A stretch of 10,849 nucleotides of DNA. Origin: Halonatronomonas sp964558325. GTDB lineage: Bacteria; Bacillota; Halanaerobiia; Halanaerobiales; Halarsenatibacteraceae. Within the stretch, counting starts at the first letter, position 1; every line of letters starts with the position of its first letter. The notes under the pieces are model-generated. The model was not told the DNA's origin. It was given only the letters and a program-made list of their open reading frames with translations, and did not search any database. The stretch is taken from positions 1-10,849 of the forward strand of contig CAZLCX010000055.1 of the NCBI GenBank assembly GCA_964558325.1, in the 5' to 3' direction. A program made the translations under genes and the position numbers. Shown here in pieces: positions 1 to 6,151 of this stretch.

Positions 1-2
1 GC

Positions 3-101
3 AGAGAATTAGAAATTTTAATTAAAAATGCTGATAGTGCAATGTATAAAGCAAAAGCTAAAAATAAAGATCTGGAGACAGAAATGAAGGAAAATAATTA
101 G
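3..101 (+). CDS. C-terminal end of a GGDEF-domain protein (partial)
   Basis: Only the last 32 codons lie in the window. They read RELEILIKNADSAMYKAKAK and then a short charged tail before TAG. The pattern of a hydrophobic helix followed by A-D-x-A-M-Y-x-A-K is the typical final helix of a diguanylate cyclase (GGDEF) domain, which makes cyclic di-GMP in families where the active site is intact. The GGDEF active-site motif itself is outside the window, so activity and any upstream sensor domains cannot be judged. The gene ends 11 bases before the start of the AraC-GH39 regulator, whose ribosome binding site overlaps this stop codon, so the two are probably co-transcribed. Confidence 0.75.
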   Translation, partial: RELEILIKNADSAMYKAKAKNKDLETEMKENN

Positions 102-104
102 GAG
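100..104 (+). promoter_or_regulatory. Ribosome binding site overlapping the upstream stop codon
   Basis: AGGAG begins inside the TAG stop of the GGDEF gene and lies 8 bases before the ATG at 113. The overlap suggests that ribosomes terminating on the upstream gene help start translation of the regulator (inference). It also supports the ATG at 113 as the true start. Confidence 0.7.
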
Positions 105-112
105 CGTAAAAT

Positions 113-2611
113 ATGATTTATGACTTTACTCGTTATGATTTTGGCCTACCTGTTGATATTTCTCTTAATTCATTACCTGAAAAAAAGACCTTTGTTCGAG
201 ATTTAAAAATAGTTTGGGTTATTAAAGGTGAGATCTCGCTTAAAAATAATTTGTTTTCTGATAATAAAAAAGATAGTTTAATCAATTTAAAAGAAAATGA
301 TATATATCTTATTAATCCTTATAGTGAATACAGATTAGTAAATTCGTATAAAAACCAATTAGCGGAAACAGGTCATCTAGTTTTTAGCTTAAAAAATAGC
401 TTTTGCAGAGAGACTATTTCCGGGTTCAAAAGAAATTTATACAATATAAATAATAATTATGAAAGTAATATTAAACTTGTTGAACTAAGAAATAAATTAT
501 TTCAAATCCTGAAAATTTATATTAATAGCGATTTTGATTTATTTAGCAGGCTAAATCTAGAATTAGATGGACTGCTGAGAGAAATAGATAATAATTTCTG
601 TGTTTCAAGTAATCGAGAAGATGATTTATTTTTGAAGTATAGTGATGACATTATTTTTAAAATATTACGGGAAATAGATGAGAATTATGATAAAAGTATA
701 TCATTAAAAAGTTTCGCAAATAAATATCATTATAATGCATCATATTTGTCAAGTAAATTCAAAAAAACAATTAGGACTAATTTTAAAGATTATCTAAATT
801 TTGTTCGTTTAGAAAAAGCTCTTAAACTGCTTATCTTTACCAGGGAAAACATCAGTAATCTTTCGCTGATCACAGGTTTTGGCAATTTAAAAAGTTTTTA
901 CAGTACATTTAATAATCACTTTAAATACAGCCCCACTGAATATAGGAGTAAGTTTGCCAAAATTAAATCAAAAAAACTGACTAAAAAATTCACTCCAAAA
1001 TTTTTTGGAAAATACGAAAATTATTTAGAAAAACTCTGTTCTAGCAAAATTGATAATAAAAATGCGGAAAAAAAAATAATAAGTCTAAGTAGTAAAAAAG
1101 ATGGTGAAAAACTTAAGCAGGTGTGGAATAAATTAATAAATGTTGGTGTTGCAAACAGTATTTTAAATTCGAATTTGCGAGAACAACTAAAAGCAATGCA
1201 AAAAGATATAGGTTTTGAATATCTTCGTTTTGAAGGGATTTTTAATGATGAATTAGAAGTTTGTAAAGGTGGAAATTTAGATAATATTAATTATAACTGG
1301 AAATTTATTGATGAAATACTGGATTTTTTATTGGAATTAAATATTAAACCATTTATATCTTTAAGTTATATGCCAGAAATGCTTGCCAGCAAAGACAGGA
1401 AAATGTTTTATTATAATGCTAATTATTCTCCTCCCCAAAATATGGAAGTTTGGCTGGATTTAATTAATTCTTTTATGGTGCATATAATTAACCGTTATAG
1501 TCTGGAAAATGTCTCAAAATGGTATTTTCAGGTCTGGACAGAATTTTCTTTTGCAGGTATGCACTGGGCTGGAACAGATAAAGAATACTATGATTTTTAT
1601 AAAAAAACAGCTCTCAAAATCAAAAATATTTCTGAAGAAATAAAAGTTGGCCCGGCATCAGAAAATTTTATGGCTTCTCCTATTAAATCAGAACCATTTT
1701 TAGAGTTTTGTAAGAGTGAGGATATTCCAGTAGACTTTTATAATATGAATCTTTATCATAATTCGGTCTCCCGCTCTTCCAAAATAAATAAGAAAAAAAT
1801 TCATTCGGAAAAAAATCTAAACAAACTGGTGTTTGAGTTTAAAGATAAAGATTATAGTTTACAAAAGAGTGGAGAAGTTAAGAATTTATTAAGAAAATCT
1901 TATACAGAGGCAGAACTCATAGTTACAAGATGGAATATGAGTTGGCATGTTAAAGAATATATCCATGATACAGTTTTTATGGCTGACTATATTTGTGATA
2001 ATGCCCTTAAACTTAGAAATATAATTGATGGGATTGGTTATTTAAGTTTATCTGATATATTAACAGAATGGCCAATATCTGAATCTCCTTTTTTTGGTGG
2101 TAGAGGAATAATTAATACTGAGGGGATAAAAAAAGCTTCCTATTTTAGTTTTGTTTTTCTCTCTCGTTTGGGTACAGAGATTATAGAACAGGATGATTAC
2201 TATATTATAACAAGAGAAGGAAATCAAATAAAAATTCTATTTTATAATTATGCTTATTTAAATGAAGGTTATAAAAAGGGAGATCTGCGATTAATTGACG
2301 AAAAAAATAGATACTCAGTTTTTGAAGAAAAAAGTAAATTAAATATTAATCTGAATATTACTGACTTATCCGGGAAATATAAAGTTACTCATTATTTGTT
2401 AAATAGAAAAAATGGTTCTGCCTTTGATGAATGGGCAAAAATGGGTTTTCCCCATCAATTAAACAATGAGGAAGTCAGTTATCTTAAACATAAGTCTTAT
2501 CCCCAGATGAAAGTAAATTATTTAGAAGTAGAAGATTCGCTTGAACTTTCATTTGATTTAGAGGTGCACGGATTAAGATATATTGCTTTAGAAAAGGTAT
2601 ATGAAGGTTAA
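113..2611 (+). CDS. AraC-type regulator fused to a catalytically altered GH39 domain
   Basis: This is an 832-residue cytoplasmic protein with no signal peptide. Residues about 1-100 resemble the cupin-like sensor half of AraC regulators. Residues about 178-281 hold the two helix-turn-helix motifs of an AraC DNA-binding domain, including the late N-L-K-S-F-Y-S-T-F-x-x-H-F-x-Y-S-P-x-E-Y-R signature. Residues about 330-830 follow the glycoside hydrolase family 39 (beta-xylosidase) pattern: RFEGIF, PFISLSYMPE, WYFQVWTEF, VDFYNMNLY, LIVTRWNMSW and HDTVFMADYI. Compared with the GH39 consensus as I know it, the nucleophile Glu in TEWN is Arg606, the Asn before the acid/base Glu477 is Thr476, the His of RFHG is Glu374, and the His of the H-x-Y motif is Asn546. 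Hydrolysis by the normal retaining mechanism is therefore unlikely, and a ligand-sensing role is inferred. A terminator follows the gene. Its probable targets are the adjacent glucuronide genes or itself. The gene looks more A/T-rich than the enzymes downstream. Confidence 0.88.
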   Translation: MIYDFTRYDFGLPVDISLNSLPEKKTFVRDLKIVWVIKGEISLKNNLFSDNKKDSLINLKENDIYLINPYSEYRLVNSYKNQLAETGHLVFSLKNSFCRETISGFKRNLYNINNNYESNIKLVELRNKLFQILKIYINSDFDLFSRLNLELDGLLREIDNNFCVSSNREDDLFLKYSDDIIFKILREIDENYDKSISLKSFANKYHYNASYLSSKFKKTIRTNFKDYLNFVRLEKALKLLIFTRENISNLSLITGFGNLKSFYSTFNNHFKYSPTEYRSKFAKIKSKKLTKKFTPKFFGKYENYLEKLCSSKIDNKNAEKKIISLSSKKDGEKLKQVWNKLINVGVANSILNSNLREQLKAMQKDIGFEYLRFEGIFNDELEVCKGGNLDNINYNWKFIDEILDFLLELNIKPFISLSYMPEMLASKDRKMFYYNANYSPPQNMEVWLDLINSFMVHIINRYSLENVSKWYFQVWTEFSFAGMHWAGTDKEYYDFYKKTALKIKNISEEIKVGPASENFMASPIKSEPFLEFCKSEDIPVDFYNMNLYHNSVSRSSKINKKKIHSEKNLNKLVFEFKDKDYSLQKSGEVKNLLRKSYTEAELIVTRWNMSWHVKEYIHDTVFMADYICDNALKLRNIIDGIGYLSLSDILTEWPISESPFFGGRGIINTEGIKKASYFSFVFLSRLGTEIIEQDDYYIITREGNQIKILFYNYAYLNEGYKKGDLRLIDEKNRYSVFEEKSKLNINLNITDLSGKYKVTHYLLNRKNGSAFDEWAKMGFPHQLNNEEVSYLKHKSYPQMKVNYLEVEDSLELSFDLEVHGLRYIALEKVYEG

Positions 2612-2643
2612 TTTATTTAAAATCAAATTTAAATATCACCAAG

Positions 2644-2687
2644 ACCTAAGTTATTGCTATTTGTTTATGCGATAACTTAGGTTTTTT
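2644..2687 (+). terminator. Intrinsic terminator after the AraC-GH39 gene
   Basis: A 14-bp stem (2644-2657 with 2669-2682, one G-U pair) encloses an 11-base loop. The stem starts ACCTAAGTTAT and its partner ends ATAACTTAGGT. It runs directly into six T residues (2682-2687), the classical rho-independent layout. It lies 32 bases after the regulator's stop and separates the regulator unit from the transporter and enzyme genes. Confidence 0.9.
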
Positions 2688-2725
2688 AATTTTTTGAAGA
2701 TTTATTTATAACTATATGTATTGGA

Positions 2726-2753
2726 TTAACAAAGAAATGTAAAAGACTAAAAT
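2726..2753 (+). promoter_or_regulatory. Candidate promoter of the glucuronide gene cluster
   Basis: TTAACA (2726-2731) and TAAAAT (2748-2753) each match the sigma-A -35 and -10 consensus at five of six bases, with a 16-bp spacer. The pair sits after the terminator and before the transporter gene, where a new promoter is needed. The region is very A/T-rich, so chance matches are common and other -10 choices around 2761-2775 are possible. Confidence 0.4.
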
Positions 2754-2776
2754 TTCAAATTATTATAAAATATAAA

Positions 2777-2788
2777 TTGTGATCACAA
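2777..2788 (+). promoter_or_regulatory. Perfect 12-bp palindrome, candidate operator
   Basis: TTGTGATCACAA is identical to its reverse complement. It lies about 25 bp downstream of the candidate -10 and 8 bases before the ribosome binding site (AAGGAGG, 2796-2802) of the transporter gene. That is a normal position for a roadblock or repressor operator. The protein that would bind it is unknown. AraC proteins usually use direct repeats, so a different dimeric regulator may be involved. Confidence 0.4.
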
Positions 2789-2809
2789 AATAAACAAGGA
2801 GGATAACTT

Positions 2810-4207
2810 ATGGAAAAACAACTTACATTTAAACACAAATTTGGTTATATGCTGGGAGATTTAGCAAACAATTTAACATTTGGTATGTCAGCAGGATTTT
2901 TAATGGCCTTTTACACTGATTCTTTAGGAATTACAGCAGCGGCAGTTGGGACTCTTTTTTTAGTTGCAAGAATGTGGGATGCTATTAATGATCCACTCAT
3001 GGGAGTACTGACAGATAAACTTTTTAAGATAAGACAAAAGAAGCATAAAGGAAAAAAAGTAGATAAATTTCGCCCTTTCCTTTTAAGAGGGGCTTTTCCA
3101 GTTGTAATTGCTGGAATCCTGATGTTCTATTCACCCGACGGCTTGAGTCAGGTTCAAAAACTGGTCTGGGCTTATGCAACTTACATTTTCTGGGGAATGT
3201 CCTATACTTTTGTCAATATTCCTTACGGTTCACTTCAGGCTGTAATGACTCAGGATCCTGCAGAACGTTCTTCTCTGTCGGTAGCAAGAGGACTAGGAGG
3301 TATGGTAGGAAACTTACTACCCAGGCTTGTAGTTCCTTTGATTTTAGCTCGTTATGCTCAAAACGAAGCAAGAGGGTTTTTAATCGCTGCTTCAATTCTT
3401 GGTGGTTTCGGATTTATATCTTATCTGGTCGCTTATTTCACTGTTGAAGAAAAAGTCACCGCACAGGTTACAAGTGCCAAAAAACCTTTAAAGATTCTGG
3501 ATGGATTAAAGCTTTTATCAAAAAACCGGGCCTTTATTGCAGTTTCAGTTGGCTCGATTGCCATGCTGATAGGTATGATGACAAATCAGGCGATGAGTAT
3601 CTATTATTTTAGAGAAAATCTTCAGTCACTAAGGCTTTTATCTTTAACAGGACTAACTTCAATTGTTCCAATGTTAATTGTTTCTATTTTTCTTTCAAAA
3701 GTTGTTGCTAAATTTGGTGTAAAAAAGACAGTTTATACCTGTGCTTTAGTTTCATCTATTTTTTATGGTACCATTTTAGTATTACCAGATAATCCTTACA
3801 TTTATATTGGAATCCTTTTAATGGCAAGCTTATTTATGACAATTCCAAACATACTGGTTTGGGGTATGGTCTCTGATTCTATCGATTATAACCAGTATTT
3901 AAGTGGACAGAGACAGGAAGGTGCAATCTATGGTAGTTATAGTTTTGTAAGAAAAGCAGGTCAGGCGCTTGCTGGTTTTCTATCTGGACAGGGTTTAGCT
4001 ATAGTAGCTTATAATCCTGATCTTGCTCAACAGACAGTTGAAACACTCTTTGGAATTAAGTTTCTTACTGTTGGTTTACCAGCTTTAGGGATGTTTGTTG
4101 CTTTTCTATCTTTTAAATTCATCTGGCATTTAACTCCAGAAAAAAAGGAAGAAATAACCAGGGTAATAAATAGTGATGAAAAAGAAGCAAAGGCAGTAAA
4201 TAATTAA
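2810..4207 (+). CDS. GPH-family sugar:cation symporter, probably for glucuronides
   Basis: This is a 465-residue polytopic membrane protein with about twelve hydrophobic segments, the normal length for glycoside-pentoside-hexuronide:cation symporters (MelB, XynB/XylP and GusB/UidB relatives). The helix II motif R-M-W-D-A-I-N-D-P-L-M-G carries Asp57 and Asp61, spaced like the paired cation-site aspartates of MelB. The family loop K-F-R-P-F follows, and later W-G-M-V-S-D-S-I-D-Y and G-x-x-R-Q-E-G-A-I-Y-G mark the conserved C-terminal half. It should import a glycoside together with Na+ or H+ across the cytoplasmic membrane. A strong AAGGAGG lies 7 bases before the ATG. The next gene, 75 bases downstream with no terminator visible between, is a beta-glucuronidase. 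This mirrors the uidA-uidB pairing of enterobacteria, so a glucuronide substrate is inferred. The sequence alone does not exclude xylosides. Confidence 0.88.
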   Translation: MEKQLTFKHKFGYMLGDLANNLTFGMSAGFLMAFYTDSLGITAAAVGTLFLVARMWDAINDPLMGVLTDKLFKIRQKKHKGKKVDKFRPFLLRGAFPVVIAGILMFYSPDGLSQVQKLVWAYATYIFWGMSYTFVNIPYGSLQAVMTQDPAERSSLSVARGLGGMVGNLLPRLVVPLILARYAQNEARGFLIAASILGGFGFISYLVAYFTVEEKVTAQVTSAKKPLKILDGLKLLSKNRAFIAVSVGSIAMLIGMMTNQAMSIYYFRENLQSLRLLSLTGLTSIVPMLIVSIFLSKVVAKFGVKKTVYTCALVSSIFYGTILVLPDNPYIYIGILLMASLFMTIPNILVWGMVSDSIDYNQYLSGQRQEGAIYGSYSFVRKAGQALAGFLSGQGLAIVAYNPDLAQQTVETLFGIKFLTVGLPALGMFVAFLSFKFIWHLTPEKKEEITRVINSDEKEAKAVNN

Positions 4208-4282
4208 AATTATAAAACAGTATATGATACAGTTTAAATACTATTCAATAGAATAATGTTTTGAAGAAAGGAAGATAAATAA

Positions 4283-6100
4283 ATGACGAATTCATTTTTG
4301 TATCCAATTGAGACAAAAACTAGGCGTGTAGTTGATATTTCAGGAATCTGGAATTTTAAAATAGACAGGAATAATGAAGGTAGAGATAATGGTTGGAAAA
4401 ATGGTTTAAAAGATTCAACACTGATGGCTGTACCATCAAGTTATAATGATATTTTTACAGATAAGAGTATCCGCGAACATGTAGGTGATGTCTGGTATGA
4501 GACAGATTTTTATATTCCTTCTGATTGGAAAAATAAAAATATAGATATACGTTTTGGCAGTGCTACTCACCGAGCGGTAGTCTGGGTTAATGGTGAGAAA
4601 GTTGCAAGTCATGAGGGCGGTTATATGCCATTTAGCGGCAGACTTAATGATGTAGTCAATTTTGATGAGAAAAATAAAGTAGTAGTTGTTGTTAATAATG
4701 AATTAGATTATACAACAATCCCATGTGGGAAGATTCAGGAAATGTCTGATGGCAAGAGATTTATATTTCCCTTTTTTGACTTTTTTAATTATTCCGGACT
4801 GCATCGGAATGTTAAATTAGTAACTACTCCTAAAGAAAATATTCATGACATCACTATTGACACAGATATTGATGGTGATAAAGGAATAGTAAATTATGAA
4901 GTTATTACTACAGGTGAAAGTAAGGTGTTTATTGAGGTAGTTGATGAAAATGAGAATGTTGCAGCCACAGCTGAAAATAAAGAAGGTGAAATCACTATCA
5001 ATGATGTTAAACTCTGGCAGCCGGGCAATGCCTACCTTTATAATTTTCATGCAAAAATTATGGAAGATGATGAGGTCATTGATGAATATGTTCTTCCAAT
5101 TGGTATCAGAACTGTAGAAGTTAAAGGTAATAGATTTTTGATAAATGGAGAACCATTTTATTTTAAAGGTTTTGGAAAACATGAAGATTCTGTAACCATT
5201 GGTAGAGGTTATAATCCTGCAGTTAATTTAAGAGACTTTGAATTACTGGATTGGATTGGAGCGAATTCAATTAGAACCTCTCATTATCCATATTCAGAAG
5301 AATTTATGCGAATGGCAGATCGTAAAGGATTAGTAGTTATCGATGAAACACCAGCAGTAGGGCTTTTTGATATAATGAATAATGCTCTAGCAGCTGGAAC
5401 AGGAGAAGGTGAAGAATCTAATTTCTTTGACAGAGATATAGTTCAGACCAAAACCCTGGCAAATCATAAAGATAGTATAAGGGAACTAATCTTAAGAGAT
5501 AAAAATCATCCCTGTGTGGTAATGTGGTGTCTGGCAAATGAGCCGGATACAAGTCAGGAAAAATCAGAACCATATTTTGAGAAAATATTTGACTATGCCA
5601 GTAACTTAGATCCCCAGCAGAGACCAAATACATTTACCAATTTTATGATGGCTAGATTTCCAAATTGTAATGTTCATCAGTTTGCAGATGTAATATTATT
5701 GAATCGCTATTACGGCTGGTATGCAATGGGAGGACCGAATTTAGATTATGGAGTTGGAGCTTTTAAAAAAGAACTTGAAGGTTGGGAAACAACAGGTAAG
5801 CCTATTGTAATTGCTGAATATGGTGCTGATACTCTTAGTGGAATCCATAGTTTACCCAGTGTTCAGTGGTCAGAAGAGTATCAGGTAGAATATTTAAAGG
5901 GTCAGCATGAAGTTTTTGATTCCTGTGATAGTGTAGTTGGTGAACAGATGTGGAATTTTGCAGATTTTAATACAAGTGAAGGTATCCATCGTGTGGCTGG
6001 AAATAAAAAAGGAGCGTTTACCAGAGATAGACAGCCAAAGGCTGCAGCCCATTTATTAAAAGACCGCTGGGAGAATATTCCTGATGATTATAAAGGTTAA
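4283..6100 (+). CDS. uidA: Beta-glucuronidase, glycoside hydrolase family 2
   Basis: This 605-residue protein matches the E. coli enzyme (603 residues) nearly end to end as I recall it. It has an N-terminal jelly-roll sugar-binding domain (about 1-180), an Ig-like beta-sandwich (about 185-275) and a TIM barrel (about 277-600). The acid/base is Glu420 in ANEPDT and the nucleophile is Glu512 in IAEYGADT. Asn574 and Lys576 in AGNKKGAFTRDR correspond to the Asn-x-Lys pair that recognises the glucuronate carboxylate, which separates beta-glucuronidases from galactosidases and mannosidases of this family. An insertion of about 40 residues after DETPAVG occupies the place of the active-site loop 1 of gut bacterial enzymes. 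There is no signal peptide, so it is cytoplasmic and should hydrolyse imported beta-D-glucuronides to glucuronate and an aglycone. AAAGGA lies about 10 bases before the ATG. The secreted-protein gene follows after 51 bases, consistent with one operon. Confidence 0.95.
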   Translation: MTNSFLYPIETKTRRVVDISGIWNFKIDRNNEGRDNGWKNGLKDSTLMAVPSSYNDIFTDKSIREHVGDVWYETDFYIPSDWKNKNIDIRFGSATHRAVVWVNGEKVASHEGGYMPFSGRLNDVVNFDEKNKVVVVVNNELDYTTIPCGKIQEMSDGKRFIFPFFDFFNYSGLHRNVKLVTTPKENIHDITIDTDIDGDKGIVNYEVITTGESKVFIEVVDENENVAATAENKEGEITINDVKLWQPGNAYLYNFHAKIMEDDEVIDEYVLPIGIRTVEVKGNRFLINGEPFYFKGFGKHEDSVTIGRGYNPAVNLRDFELLDWIGANSIRTSHYPYSEEFMRMADRKGLVVIDETPAVGLFDIMNNALAAGTGEGEESNFFDRDIVQTKTLANHKDSIRELILRDKNHPCVVMWCLANEPDTSQEKSEPYFEKIFDYASNLDPQQRPNTFTNFMMARFPNCNVHQFADVILLNRYYGWYAMGGPNLDYGVGAFKKELEGWETTGKPIVIAEYGADTLSGIHSLPSVQWSEEYQVEYLKGQHEVFDSCDSVVGEQMWNFADFNTSEGIHRVAGNKKGAFTRDRQPKAAAHLLKDRWENIPDDYKG

Positions 6101-6139
6101 TATGTAATTAAAATATAAACAGGCTAACATTTTAACTCT

Positions 6140-6145
6140 GGAGGG
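6140..6145 (+). promoter_or_regulatory. Ribosome binding site that selects a TTG start
   Basis: GGAGGG lies 6 bases before TTG at 6152. The first in-frame ATG is 13 codons later, inside the hydrophobic core of the signal peptide, and starting there would remove the Lys-containing n-region. The TTG start is therefore preferred. Confidence 0.75.
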
Positions 6146-6151
6146 ATTAAA

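Noticed and set aside
2777..2788. Rex or CRP binding site
   Set aside because: The half-sites TTGTGA and TCACAA match, but both families need about six bases between them. Here the halves are directly joined.
4241..4255. Small inverted repeat (TATTC/GAATA) between the transporter and uidA as a terminator or operator
   Set aside because: A 5-bp A/T stem is expected by chance here and no T-run follows.
4817..5182. 121-codon minus-strand open frame inside the beta-glucuronidase gene
   Set aside because: It overlaps a strongly conserved coding region, has low-complexity Phe/Ile-rich content, and has no family resemblance.
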